Positions 24,255 to 37,834 are shown, counted from the stretch's first letter. The stretch: DNA of 64,000 nucleotides from Ophiocordyceps camponoti-saundersi (nom. inval.) (GCA_003339415.1 PDHQ01000121.1:1-64000), one strand, 5' to 3'. Notes: generated by a model not told the origin, from the sequence alone. Numbers and translations: made by a program.

Positions 24255-27200
24255 AAGTAGGGGGTATCTTTATTATAGTCGCTTACGATTACCTTCTCTA
24301 TCTAAACCTCTCTACCGTAATCCTCCGTAAATAGCCTATTATTATTTAGTCCTAAGGGTATCCCCCTAATTTTATTCGAGCTAGTCTCCTAATTTCCTTA
24401 GCTTAATAGCTTCGCTTTCTTAATCGTTCTCTTATTAGATTAGTCGGCTATACCTAGCCTCTTAGGTTACGGCGATAATATATTAGATATTAACTTTTAG
24501 TTAGATAGCTATAAAAGGAGGTCCGATATAAGTTATAATATAAGTTAATTAAAATCCTTAAAGTTTACCTTAATAACTTAGCGTAAAGTTATCTTAATAG
24601 CTCTATCTAATAGTAGTTAGATAATATCGTTTATTATCGTAGATTAAAATACCTCTTATAGCGCCGCTCTAATAGTATTTTTTATTAAATATATATTATA
24701 TTCTTTAATATTCGTAGAAACGGGCCGCTTTAGTTATATCGAGGACTTATTTAGAATATAGGTTAGCTTATTACGAATAAGTAAGATAATTCTCTTTAAA
24801 TTTTTAATAGCTATTATCTACCTAATAGCTTTCTTAGTAAGCGTAATCGATTATTCTATTTATATAACTCGCTAAAATTCCTTTTATTAGTATTTAAGAA
24901 AAACCCTATAATTAGCTTCTTATCGCTTTTTTTAGTCCCTCGTAATAGACTATTATTCTACTATTTATATCTTATTCTTCTCTAATTACCGCGCTATTAG
25001 ACTTCGCTACTTAGCTAATAATAATTCGAACGCTTCCTTCTAATAAAAGGTAGTAAAAGCTCCTATAGTTATAATATAGGTAATATTAGAGATAGCCCTA
25101 TTTTTAGGTACCTAAATCGATATAATTATATTTTAAATTATAAAGGTAGCTAAAAATGCTTAAATTAGCGCGGGCGTATTATAAATCTTAGAGGTAGCTA
25201 AAAGCGTATAAACCGCCGAAGTAATAGAAAATAGTAATATAATAAATATAAGCGTTAAAGCGAGATATATCCTTTTTACTATTATAAGGATATTTAAAAA
25301 TATAAGCGTCGAAGTTAGTATTTTTATAGTAGGTAAGGCTTATATAATAGAAGATTTTAAGAATAAAAATATAAGCGTTAAAGTTAGTATCTTTATAGTA
25401 AGTAAGGCTTATATAATAAAAGATTTCGGGTTAGTAGTAACTAAGGGCTATATAATAAAAGACGAAAAATACTTCGGGCTAATAATAGCTAATATTTTAA
25501 CCGAAGGCTATATAATAGAAGAAGAAGATCGCTTCGGGCTAGTAATAGCCGATATTTCTATAACGGAAGATTATAGCTTTATCCTAACTATAAGTTATAC
25601 CGACCTTACTTTTAGGGCTTACTCCGGTAATTTAAGCTAACTTTAACCTATATTTTTCTAACTAAGGATAAGTAATATAGTCTTAGGGCCTTAAGGCGTT
25701 TTTAAGGGAGTTATTATAATTATAGGTTTAACTATATCCTTATTCCTTTTTAAGGAAGTTATTATAATTATAAGTTTAACTATATCTTTATTCCTAATTT
25801 TAGATACCGATATAAGGGTATATTTATCTAACGAATCTTCTACCTTATTATTAGCTATTTTACTCGATAGTTCTATTAATAATTAAGGTAGCGTAAGCTA
25901 GTCGGCCCGCTAGCCTAATACCCGGCGAATAACTTAATTTACGTTAAATTTCGATACTCTTTCTATATCCTAAAGTCCCGCCTTAAACCTATAAGTAATA
26001 ATAGTAATATTTTAGTTATAATAGCCTTAACTTTTAAAAGCTAACTTTAATAAAGCCGCCCTTAATATATTAGCGTTCGTTATACCCGGTAACTTATTAT
26101 ATACTATTTAATTAATATTAAGGATTATTTACTCCTATAATTTCTATATAATAATAGAAAACGAATCTATAATATTAAGTAAGATAGCCTCTTTTATCTT
26201 CCTTATATTAGTAATAATCTCTAATATAGGGGGAAGATTACTTTTATTATCTTTTTTTACTATATAGTTCGCAAAGTAATATATTATAGTATATAGTTAT
26301 TATAACTCCGGTTATAAGATCGGCTAGTTACGCGGTAAGATATTTTCTATAATATTCTTATCGGTAATTTAGAATTTTTAAATATTTTAGGATACCGTTA
26401 CTAAAGCGGTTTCCTCTTATATTACTTTAGTAATATATTATAATAGCTAGTCCCCTTTTACGGCCTATTTAGCTAGGATATAACTATAAGGAGTTCCGGT
26501 TATTATAGTAATCTTAAGGTTCTTAGTAACTTTCGCCTTTTAGTTTATCTTTATTATCTAAGTAAAAAAACCCTAGTATTTTTCGTATTCCGTACGAATT
26601 TTCTAATACTAAATATTAATTATCTTATTTTTTAAGGGGTTTACGTTTTTAAGAGTTAGGTAATTATCTCGAATAGCTATAGCGATATAAGAGGAAAACG
26701 ATAATAATATAATACGCAAAGCGGTGCGATAAAAGGTAAGTTAAACGAAAAACGATAATAATATACGAAATAAAGGTGCGTATAAAAGGAGATAACCGTG
26801 CGTTAATAATAGTAATATATAATAGTTAGTCGTGCGTAGGGAAGAAGGAGAATATAAGGTATATAAGAAAGAAGATAACGATAGTGCCCGACGATAATCT
26901 AATTAAGAAAGATTTAATAAGTAAGGAAAGGAAAATAGTAATAGTACGGTATACGAAGACGCGAGATATACGGTAATAAAGGTATATATAAGGTATGCTT
27001 AGAGAGAATAAACGTAGAGAGAATAAAAATAAAGTAAGGTAAACGTGCGAACGAGCAAACGGACCGTTAGCGACTCTTTAGCTAGCTAATAGCTATTAAT
27101 AATTACTATTAATTACTATTAATACTTACCGTAGTAACTTAATATCTACCGTAGTAAGTTATCTTTCTTATTTTTAGTTTTCCTACTTAACCTTATATTT

Positions 27201-27260
27201 CCCCCTTAACTTCTTATAATAGCGAGTTCCTATAAGCGTAAGGGTCTTTACCTTAAAGCT
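24255..27260 (-). pseudogene. Element 2 3' cassette (subtype A)
   Basis: Reverse complement of the element 1 cassette, with matching extra frame (about 24224-26670) and pyrimidine-rich leader (about 26680-27060). Together with element 1 it forms the stem of a very large inverted repeat. RIP stops throughout. Function is unknown. Confidence 0.6.
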
Positions 27261-30124
27261 TATCCGTTTTTTCGCCTAACTTATAGCCTTATCGAGTAGC
27301 TATATCCTATATTACTCGCCGTAAAGGTATTAAATATACCTTACGTAGTATAAATAGTTTAAGATTATTTATATAAAGCTTTCGTAAAACTTAGCGTCCG
27401 ATAACGCTACGAATTAGATACGTAATAGATAAGATAACCTTAATAATAATAGATAGGTTATCCTACGTAGTTACGAACTTCCTATACGATATATTTACCT
27501 TATCTTACCTTTCCTATATAAAGTTACTAACTCGTAAGGTATATTATAGCTTAGTATTATATTTAGTTATATTAAAGTTAGCTAAAATATCCTAGATTAT
27601 ATCCTTTTCTTCTATTATAGCTAATACTAAATCGCGGACTATCTAATTATCTTAGTTAAAATAGTTAAAGTTAGATTATTTAACTTTAAGTATATTTTTA
27701 TTTTAATATATAATTACGGGGTTAAATCTTAATATAGCTTTTACTAAAATTACCCCTAAAGTCTTAATTTTTCGAGAATTTAGTATATTAGTAATCTAAG
27801 GTAACGCTTCGTTTTACGCTTCTAGGGAGATACCGGACCGCTTAAAACTCTATTTTCGCAGTTAGTCTTTTACTAGTCGGATATATCTCTCCGCTAGTTT
27901 AATACTCTAAAAATATAAGATTAGGCCGAACTTCTATTTAACCCTATATCGCTTAGCTATATCTTCTATAATAATATTAGCGAAATAGCGTTTATTATCT
28001 AAGTAAATAGCTTTAAGCTAGCTAAATATTAGACTTTAGTAATATTATTATATATTTACTACCTCCGGGCTAGTTATATTTTTATATACTTAAGTTAATA
28101 GAAAATATATTATATAATCTACGGCTACTAGAATATATTAATATCTACGAGTACTAATAGGCGTAATAAGTCCTAGGAAGTTAACTACTACTATTTCTTA
28201 TAGCTTATATATCGTAATCTATTTATATTTTAACTTAGGTAAGCGTAGTACGGTTTACTAGTAAATTATATAGGATATATAATAATAAGTAATATCCGAT
28301 TAACGAGTTAGCTATTATAAGATTCCTCTTAAATTCGCTAAAGTCTTTTCCTTAGAGAAATAGCCCGATATATTATAAGTATTCTATAACTTTAATTAGA
28401 TATTCGACTATAAGTAATACTTAGCTTACTATTTATTTAATTTAATATAATATAGGATTTTATTCTAAACTCTATATCTAATAGCTAACCTCTAGATATA
28501 GCGATATCTATCGTTTAATAATACTTATATTCTATCTATAAGAAAAAGTATAATTTCCGTATATTACGGGTCTCCTAGCTAAGGGGATATAGCCGCCCGG
28601 AGGTAAGATACCTCTCTACCTATTAGCGGTTTACCTAATAAGAGTCGAGTAGCCTTAATAGTATCTAGCGCTAATATAATATAGCCCTCTATATCTAAAA
28701 TATCGCTTTTTAAAGCGTTATATAATCTAAATATATTATCCGCGATTCTAATAATCTTTATTATATTCGGGCGGTAAATATATTTAATATCTTATTCTTA
28801 AAAAACATTAATTTACCTCGTAACTTTACTATACGTTTCCGCTATATTCGTTATTAAGTTAATAATACCTTTATAATCCGTATAGATTTTAAGGGGATAT
28901 AGAGATATATCTACTATCTACTAATATTCCTTAATTATATAAATAATAGCTAATATTTCTTTTTTAAGTATAGAGTATCGCCGCTTTAAATTATTTAGCC
29001 GAAATAATATTTATATAATAATTTTTATATCTTAGAAGTTAGAGTCTCTAATAGATATTCCGTTAGGATAGTTATTAAGTTAGTAGAGAATAGCCCTAGT
29101 CTTAATATTAGATATATCTATTACTAGGTAAAATTATATATTAGTCCGTGCTCCGAATATTACGTTATTCTAAATAGCCTAGTATAGGAATTATAAAGCT
29201 TTTACCGCCTTTAGCGTCTAAACGGGTTTATTTTAACGTTATACTTTTAGTTATATAGATTAGCGTCCCGATAAAGTTACCTTATTTACTTTTTTAAAAA
29301 ACGCTTTCTTAATAAGTTTAGCTTTATCTACTTTTCTTAGTATAAAACGACGAAGGAACGGGGTTAGCTATAATACTATTTAAATTTCTTCCTAAGATTA
29401 AGGGGGATATTATTAAAAATAGTCTCCTAATTACGTAAATCTCTGCCGATACTTAGTTCCTAAACGAAATCGCCCTACTTCTAATTTAAACCTAACTAAT
29501 TCGGCTATATTATTAAATAGCTTTATCTTCTTACCTGCGAGACTAATTAGCGCCTATATTACTCTAGGAAAGTACTAATACTAAAAGAAATCGAAATATT
29601 TATTAAAGGTTTCGTTACTAAAATTATAATCGTTAATATAAACGAATATTAACGTTAAGTACTCTATAGTAAAACCTAGTAATATTTAGTATTTAACCTT
29701 ATCCGCTAATATTAATCTACTAAACGCGATATCCCCGTACCTTACGTACGTAAAGGGGGCGCTTATTAGTCCTTACGGTATATTAATATATTCCTATATA
29801 CCGTTAAGGGCGGTAAAGCCTATTTTATATATATCCTCTAACTATATTAGGATTAACTAAAACTTATTAGATATATCTAGCTAAGAGAAAACTATCGGTT
29901 ATCTAATATATACTTAGTCTAAATTAACCTCTAGGTTATAATATAGATATCTTAGTTTTACCGTATTCTTATTATTATCGCGGTAATTATAAACTATTCT
30001 CTAGGCCGCTAGGTCTAAAAGGTGCTTCTTAATAAATAAAGTTCTAGCTACCTATTTTATATTATCGCTAATAAGTTAAATAATATTTACTTCTTTTATT
30101 ATTAAGAATACCTTATTTATAAAG
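27261..30124 (-). pseudogene. Element 2 reverse transcriptase-integrase frame, distal part
   Basis: Minus-strand pol from just after the element 3 insertion point to the end of integrase. The reverse transcriptase YIND box is at 29624-29647; integrase is at about 27700-28400. The atcc target duplication of element 3 is at 30125-30128. The pol frame resumes at 40394. Confidence 0.82.
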
Positions 30125-30128
30125 ATCC

Positions 30129-30326
30129 TATTAGGCAGGCGTTAGAGGACAAGGCATAAGGGGACAAGGGATAGGAGGAGAAGAAAAGGGGACTTAGAGG
30201 AATTATCATTATCGTTAGACTTGCTATCAAACTAATACAAAAGGGATCACGACCACTAATACCCTAACGCATAATATTATATAATCTAATCTGATCCTAT
30301 GATTTGAGACCGATCGAGGGATTTTA
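30129..30326 (+). repeat. Element 3 5' LTR
   Basis: 198 bp, tattaggcagg...gggatttta. It differs from the 3' LTR by transitions only, for example aattatc versus aatcatc and ctatg versus ctgtg. Confidence 0.97.
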
Positions 30327-30345
30327 TAGTAACAAGACTAGGATT
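30327..30345 (+). other. Primer-binding site of element 3
   Basis: tagtaacaagactaggatt directly follows the LTR. With one G-to-A change undone it would start TGGTAAC, complementary to a tRNA ending GTTACCA. The tRNA species is not identified. Confidence 0.55.
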
Positions 30346-30716
30346 TAGCGCGTTGCTACATAAGCTGCAGAATTAACACGACGGTATCGTCTAGTAATAA
30401 TAGCTAAGTATTTAAGGATTTCGGCAGATTACTAAATTAGGAAGCGAAGCGAGTTCTAATTAAGTTAAGCGGGAGCTACCTAGAGTAGGTCTAGCTATAG
30501 CTGCCTATTATTGCCGGAAGAGCGGCCCTATAGTAAGTAAGGTAGGAAGGACTATATAAGCGAGAATAAGGGGGGAAAGAGGACGAGAGAATATAAGAAG
30601 ACCCCGCAGGTGCGGACAGTCTTCCCTTTTTTTTCCCTTCTTTATTATCGCCGAAGGTGGTCAAGATAAGAAGAACGTCGGGACGAGTAAGTAAAAAGGA
30701 TTAGGGCGTATGATCT
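30346..30716 (+). other. Element 3 untranslated leader
   Basis: Sequence between primer site and the gag-protease phase. It contains a pyrimidine tract at about 30620-30642 and a TGA at 30714 in the gag phase. A 1-bp difference from element 1 near 30705 makes the true gag start uncertain; an ATG at about 30710 lies in a different phase. Confidence 0.4.
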
Positions 30717-33509
30717 TCCTAGATAGATTAACGCCAGAAGTCTTTTAATTCGAAGAAACGGACACACCTAACAAAAGAAGACTCGGTTCCGCCAGACGTT
30801 TAGCAGTTATAAGTATTACAGGCAGAGGCAAGTTATCAGAGCACACCTAAGGAGTGCCCTAAGGCAGAAGATCAGAAAACAATATTAGATATAGATATAG
30901 GTTTATTGCAAGGTTTGCCTAGTTCGTTAGAAGGTTTGCTATATCGTCTACTTTATCCCCTTCCCCTAGTAGGTTAGACCGGTCTAACGATCGTGCACCT
31001 AGCACTAATATAAGGGAGTATTACTAGACTAGAGGGCAAGCGTTACGTCATAATAGCGTTAACTCTACTATTAGGGCTTAAGCTATTTGCTAGATACCCG
31101 AAGGATATCTTAGCTAAAAGGTACCTTAATTAGTATAATGCTAATATAGCACTATTAGGTATCTAAGGAGAGACGTATAATATTATCGTTAGGGAGATCT
31201 TCTCTTCGGGTCTTCGTAGTAAGGCTGCCGACTAGTATAATAAGTTAGACGACGAAGATCGCACCTAGTCTAAGTTAGCAACTCTATTTATAAATAAGTT
31301 TAAGGAGGTGGACCTAGTCGTGGAGAGCACCCTTATTATAGAGGCGTATAAGTTCGGTCGTAAGAAGGGAGAATCGCTAGCTAATTATGCGAAATAAGCG
31401 GAGGCTCTTTATGCTTAAGTGAAATTAGAAACTCGACGGATTCTACTTACTAACTTTTTAAATCGGATAACTAAAGACGCCGAGAAGGATAAATAGTATA
31501 AGCGGGCTATTATTAAGCGTCTCTACGTTAATAGCAAGTAGAAGTTATCGATAGCGACGGTAAGCCTAATATAGTCTAATATTCGACTTACTATATATAA
31601 CCTGCGCGATATAGTATCTAAAAAGATTAAGAGAGATACCGACGGAGTGCTAGCCGCAGAGATAGATCCGTAAAGAGTGATAGCCAAGTAGCAGGAGACG
31701 ATAACTAAGATAGCTAAATTAATAGAATAATCTAATACTATAGTAGCAAGTAAGTTAAGTAAGTGCTTATAGAACTTAGGAGGCCGTCTCGCTAGCGGAT
31801 ATTCGAGTATATAAGGTATGCCTAGATAGATTAGTACCTAAGCATAGAATTAGGGACGTCCGTTATAGAATTCTTCGAATACGTCGTAGTAGTAACCCCG
31901 AGCCCCTAGACTACCGGGCATAGGACCTAGATACTAACCTCCTAACCCGGATCTATAGTAGTATTTTAAATATAGCGAATAGGGCTATATAGGCTATAAT
32001 TATCTATCTATAGCTCCGTTTAATAGAGAAGCGTTCTAGTAGCGGAAAGCTCGTTAGGAAACTCACGCGGAGGAGATAAAGGAATAGAGACGCTAGTAAC
32101 TACGTTAAGGCACTAGCCCTAGGCCGTTAGTAAAGAATTTAACGGTTATCAGTTTAGATATAAGTATTCGACCACTAATAGGATATACGACTAGGATATT
32201 GCCGGTGCTACCTATAGTAAAAAGTCTAGATAGAAAAGCTTTAGATCTTACTACGCCCGATATTAATTCTATATAGGGATAAACTTATACCGCCTAGAGA
32301 CCTAATATTTAAACCTCTCGTTAGAAAGAAAAGATAGTGCCGACTTCTTAACCCACGCGAGGCCGCGTAACTAAACCGCGCCCTAGAGTAGAATTTAACT
32401 TAGACAACCTAGATAAACTATAACGGGATAAATTAGAGCAGGAAATTCGTCGCCGATCGGTTATGCTAAGCATAGAACCTAATAATAACGCTAGGGAAGG
32501 CCCGGCTCTAAGAGACGCACCGACTCTAACTATTCCTAGGCCTATCTTAAGACTAACTACTCGGTCACCACCCCTAGAAGTAGAAGTTTAGACTCACCCT
32601 TAAGAGCCTAAGCTAGCTAAAAAACGACACGAGTTAGAGAAAATCCGAGCTATAGAAGAATATAATATTCCGCTATTTAAACTAGAAAATAGGTTAAAAA
32701 ATACCCCGGTAATATTAAGCATCCTTTAATTACTCTAGGTCGCACTATCGATTCGTGCGCAACTTAATAGATTAATATAGTATCGGAAAAAGATTAAGTC
32801 CCCGAAAGGCAAGGAGGTTATTACGAATCTCGTCTAACTATTCGAATCGCAAGACCCGCTAGCGGACACTTTATCCTATAATACGCTTAATTAGGTAGTC
32901 TAGAGAGATATTATAGCGCTAGCTAAAGCTATCCTATCGATATTAGGGTATATCGAAGGCTACGTTAAAGGTTATAGGTGCACTACTATTATATTAGACG
33001 GAGGCTCCATAGTCGATCTAGTTAATAAGGCCTTTATAGCTAATAACGCCCTCCCCGTAATCTAGTTACCCTAACTAGGTATAGTTAGAATAGCGAACGA
33101 CGAACTCGCGATTATTAAGAGGGTTACCTACCTTCGGGTAGTTATAGTAGGAATCCTAGCTAACGTGAAGGCATACGTGCTAGGAGACTACGACGATTAG
33201 GATATTCTATTAGGCCGCGTATAGCTAAGACGCGTTAAGGCCGTGGAATACTACGTAAAGGAATAGCTAAAGATTACTAGCCTAGAAGGCACTACTTAGA
33301 TTATTCCGATTTTCCTAGCACCTAATTTATTTAAGCCGGATAGGAAGACGCCGCGAGCCCCTAAATATCTAAAAGCGGTCGCTAACGATAAAGATAAGAT
33401 TATATTCGTCGAAGATAATAGGCCTATTTTAGAAGAGGTCGAGGATATTTTGTCCGCTATTGCTAAATAACTAGCCTCCTAGGTAGAGCAAGACTCTCTA
33501 AAAAACTAA
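30717..33509 (+). pseudogene. Element 3 gag-protease frame (ruined)
   Basis: One phase (codon starts divisible by 3) runs from 30717 to the TAA at 33507, broken only by RIP-type TAA/TAG. The capsid-like helical, Lys/Glu-rich part is about 31080-31800. The zinc knuckle is at 31962-32003. A proline-rich, charged linker precedes an aspartic protease whose catalytic triad lies around 32997 (Asp-Gly-Gly in place of the usual Asp-Ser/Thr-Gly; the Gly may be a RIP change). Unusually, protease is in the gag frame and the frameshift comes after it. Gag forms the particle; protease matures it. Confidence 0.8.
31962..32003 (+). other. Gag zinc knuckle with all ligands lost
   Basis: Fourteen codons with exact CX2CX4HX4C spacing. 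All three Cys codons and the His codon read TAT (Tyr), the RIP products of TGT and CAT. Element 1 has the same at 15660-15701. Confidence 0.7.
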
Positions 33510-33546
33510 GAGCTGCCTCCCGTAAGGGCCAGACGGCGGGGCAGCT
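33500..33546 (+). promoter_or_regulatory. Programmed -1 frameshift signal
   Basis: The heptamer A AAA AAC (33500-33506) is in register with the gag-protease phase (cta aaa aac taa). Four bases later the arms agctgcc (33511-33517) and ggcagct (33540-33546) pair perfectly, with a further ccgt/acgg pairing inside and a 9-nt loop. Slipping back by one base continues exactly in the phase used by reverse transcriptase, which is open from here. The heptamer is kept in elements 1 and 2. Heptamer plus stem is the classic retroviral arrangement; use in vivo is inference. Confidence 0.72.
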
Positions 33547-36500
33547 AAAGACGGTGCAGAAGAAGATAGATAAAGTATTATAGCCCTAGATCTAGCGAAG
33601 GCTGGCAGTGTCTATTAGCAAGCAGGTAAAAGCAGTACCACCCGAGTCTATATAGAAGAAAGTATATAAGGTAGTAGGTCTTAAATAGACGGCGGAGAAA
33701 CCGGAGTCGACGAATAGACGGTTGCTTAAGTGTTTAAGATAGCCTAGAGGAGTGGAAGAATTGCTAGAAACAGAATTAGCTAACCCGAAAGAAAATAAGA
33801 TAGCTAGGAACGAGAGTAATATAGAAGAGGTAATCCGTAACTAAGATAAGCTAGATATAATAAACCTTCTAAAGTATCCCCGATATCGGATAGACTAGGA
33901 GAAAATAAGTAACGAGGACGATACTAACTATATATTATATCTCGGATAGGTAAGTACTATAATAATAAGTACTTTAAGACCTATATCCTATAAAGGTACT
34001 ACCCCGGACCTAGTCGTTCGTCCTCTATCGGATACCCCGATTAGGGAAGTTAACGCGTGGTTTAAATAAAGTCTTATCACGCTAGGAGATTACGTTAAGA
34101 CGGAAGAATAGAGAGAGAGGGTTATAAGATTATATTTCACTTATAAGGACTACTTTATTTCCACTCTTAAAGAGATTCGGCCTACATAACTAATCACCTA
34201 TCGAATCAAATTAAAGGAGGGAGCAACGCTAGCCGTGTTTAAATAAATAAGGTACAGTAGGCCTAAACAGATCTTTGCGGGCAAGGTATTCCTAACGATA
34301 GAAGAAGCAAATATTATTCGACCTATCGGCGATAACATAGAATAGGTAGCTAGAACTTTATTCGTTAAGAAGCACCCTCTAGATCCGGCGGCCTAGAGAA
34401 TAGTTTACGATTACCGCGATATTAATAGGAACACGGTGAAACTAGGATATCCGTATTATAACCTAGAGGTCGATTTAGACTAAGTATATATTAGACGACT
34501 AATAGTTTTCTCTTAGCTAGATATGTCTAATAGGTTCTAGTTAATCCTAATATAGCCAGAGAACGTATATAAGACGGGCTTTACCGCCCCTAACGGCATA
34601 TAGGAATATGTTAATATGCCGTAAGGACTAATAGGCGCCCCCTCCACGTACGTAAGGTACGGGGATATCGCGTTTAGCAGATTAGTATTAGCGGATAAGG
34701 TTAAATACTAAACGTTACTAGGTTTTACTATAGAGTACTTAACGTTAATATTCGTTTATATCGACGATTATAACCTTAGCAGCGAAACCTTTAATAGATA
34801 TTTCGATTTCCTTCGGTATTAGTACTTCCCTAGAGTAGTATAGGCGCTAATTAGTCTCGCGGGTAAGAAGACGAAGCTATTTAATAGCACGGCCGAATTA
34901 GTCGGGTTTAAATTAGAAGTAGGGCGATTTCGTCTAGGAACTAAGTATCGGCAGAGATTTGCGCAGTTAGGAGACTATTTCTAATAATATCCCCCTTAAT
35001 CTTAGGAAGAAGTTTAAACGGTGCTATGGCTAACCCCGTTCCTTCGTCGTTTTATACTAGGGAGAGCAGATAAGGCTAGACTTATTAAGGAAGCGTTCTT
35101 TAAAGAGGTAAATAAGGTAACTCTATCGGGACGCTAATCTATATAACTAGAGGCACGACGTCGAGACGAACTCGTTTAGACGCTAAAGGCGGCAGAAGCT
35201 TTGCAATTCCTATACTAGGCCGTCCAGAATAACGCAATATTCGGAGCACGGACTAATATATAATTTCACCTAGTAATAGACGTATCCGATACTAGGACCG
35301 GGGCCGTTCTCTACTAACTCGATAACTATCCCGACGGAACGTCTATTAGAGACTCTAACTTCTAAGATATAAAAATTATTATATAGATATCGTTTTAGCT
35401 AAATAATTTAGAGCGGCGATACTCTATACCTAAAAAAGAAATATTAGCTATTATTCACGCGATTAAGGAATGCTAGTAGATAATAGATATATCCCCGTAT
35501 CCCCTTAAGATCTATACGGATTATAAGGGCATTATCGACTTAATAACGAATATAGCGGAAACGTATAGTAAAGTAGCGAGGTAGATCGACGTTCTTTAAG
35601 AATAGGATATTAAATATATCTACCGCCCGAATACGATAAAGATTATTAGAATCGCGGATAGTATATCTAGATTATATAACGCTTTAAAGAGCGACGCTCT
35701 AGATATAGAGGGCCGTATTATACTAGCGCTAGATACTATTAAGGCTACTCGACTCCCGTTAGGTGAACCGCTAGTAGGCAGAGAGGTATCTTACCTCCGG
35801 GCGGCTATATCCCCTTAGCTAGGAGACCCGTAGTATGCGGAAATCATGCTCTATCTCGTTAATAGAATATAAGCACTACTAAATAAGAGATATCGCTATA
35901 TCTAGAGGATAACTATTAGATATCGAGTTTAGAATAAGATCCTATACTATATCGAATCGAATAAATAGTAGGCTAAGTGTTATCTATAGTTAAATATCCG
36001 GTTAAAGTTGCAGAGTGCTTATAACGTATTAGGCTATTTCTCTAAGGAAAAGACTCTGGCAAATTTAAGAGGAGTCTTATAGTAGCTAACTCGTTAATCG
36101 GATATTACCTATTATTATATATCCTATATAATTTACTAGCAAACCGCACCACGCTTACCTAAGTTAAAATATAGATAGATTACGATATATAAGCCGTGGG
36201 AAATAGTAGTAGTCGACTTCCTAGGACCTATTACGCCTATTAGTGCTTATAGATATTAATATATTCTAGTAGCCGTAGATTATACAACGCGTTTCCTATT
36301 AACTTAAGTATACGAAAATGCGACTAGCCCGGAGGTAGCAGACGTATAGCAATATTACTAGAGTTTAGTATTTAGCTAGCCTAAAGCTATTTACTCGGAT
36401 AACGGACGCTATTTCGCTAATACTATTATAGAAGATATAGCTAAGCGATATAGGGTTAAATAGAAGTTCGGCCCGGTCTTATACCCTTAGAGCACTAGAC

Positions 36501-37183
36501 TAGCGGAGAGGTATATCCGATTAGTGAAAGACTAACTACGAAAATAGAGTCTTAAGCGGTCCGGCATCTCCCTAGAAGCGTGGAACGAAGCGTTACCCTA
36601 GATCACTAACGTGCTAAATTCTCGAAAGGTTAAGACTTTAGGGGTAACTCTAGTAAAGGCTATATTAGGATTTAACCCCGTGGTTATATACTAGAATAAA
36701 GATATACCTAAAGTTAAATAATCTAACTTCGACTATTTTAACCGGGACGACCAGATAGTCCGCGATTTAGTATTAGCTATAATAGAAGAAAAAGATATAA
36801 TCCGGGATACTTTAGCTAACTTTAATACGACTAAATATAATGCTAAGCCACGACGTGCCCTGCGGGTCGGTAACTTCGTATAGGAAAGGTAGGATAAGGC
36901 AAATACGTCGCATAGGAAGTTCGCAACTACGTGGGATAACCTATCTGTTATTGTTAAGGTCGTCTTATCTGTCACGTATCTGATCCGCAGCGTCGTCGGA
37001 CGTCAAGTTTTGCGAAAGCTTCACGTGGACGATCTCAAGCTATTTATACCACGTAAGGCATATTTGATGCCCCCACGGCGGGTAATATAGGATATAGCTA
37101 CCTAATGGGGCCATGAGCTGGGCGAAGGAACGGATAAGCTTTAGGGCGACGACCCTTACGCTCGTAGGAACTCGCCATCATAA
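33506..37183 (+). pseudogene. Element 3 reverse transcriptase-RNase H-integrase frame (ruined)
   Basis: About 1226 codons in the -1 phase. Linker 33506-34200. Reverse transcriptase about 34200-35000, with the FTAPNG and GLIGAP-type boxes near 34574-34640 and an intact YIDD at 34757-34768. RNase H about 35230-35720, starting with VIDVS at 35273. Integrase about 36060-36760, with VDFLGP at 36212, YSDNG at 36392 and the Glu at 36505, so the D,D,E triad is still visible. A basic C-terminal tail ends at TAA 37181-37183. In-frame TAG/TAA from Trp and Gln codons make it dead. Typical Ty3/gypsy order. Confidence 0.9.
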
Positions 37184-37834
37184 CAGGGGGTAGGGAAACG
37201 TGGGGTTAAGTGGGAATAGACTAAGAATAATAACTTGCTACGGTAGATATTAAGTTGCTATAGTGGGTGTTAATAGTGATTGTTAACAGCTATTAGCCAG
37301 CTAAGGGGCTGGCTGAGGATCGCTGACGGTCGTTTGCATTTATTTACCCTGCTCGTTATCTTTCTCACCTCGCATACCTTTAACCTCGCACACCTCCGCA
37401 GGTTTTATGCACCCGATCACATCTTCGTACACCCTATTTTTTTAACTATTTTCTTTTTAACTGTTTTCTCAACCCACCTCTTCTTTTGCCTATATGCACC
37501 TCTTCTAACTTATCGGTGCACACGATTTCGTATCCCTTTTCTCTCTCTTCATCTCACTAAGCGTTAACGTTATCGTTTTCTTATCGTGCGCTCCTTTTCC
37601 TTTTATTATATACCACGATCTATTATCGCGCATTTTCTTCTCCTCATCGTGCACTCGTTTCTATTATCGTGCACTTATTTTGCTCGCATTTTCTTCTCCT
37701 TATCGTGCACTCGTTTCTCTTATCGTGCACTTGTTTTTTCTTATTATGCATCACCGTCTTCCGTCTTTATATATATCACACCCTTATATATTATCCGTCT
37801 CCTATTTCCTATAGTCGTCTCCACATAAGCATAC
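37184..37834 (+). other. Element 3 internal leader with 56-bp tandem repeat
   Basis: Noncoding, pyrimidine-rich stretch between pol and the extra frame. Two tandem 56-bp units (37629-37740) each carry two copies of tatcgtgcac. Element 1 has an unrelated pyrimidine-rich leader at the same place. It may hold a promoter or splice signal for the extra frame. Short open frames here are chance. Confidence 0.55.
37629..37740 (+). repeat. Two 56-bp tandem repeats (tatcgtgcac motif)
   Basis: Units start at 37629 and 37685 with cgcattttcttctcc and each contain two atcgtgcac boxes. Further partial boxes lie just upstream (about 37580). Confidence 0.8.

Noticed and set aside
36733..36975. 80-codon minus-strand open frame
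   Set aside because: Antisense shadow of the integrase C-terminal region of element 3, whose plus frame is supported by motifs.
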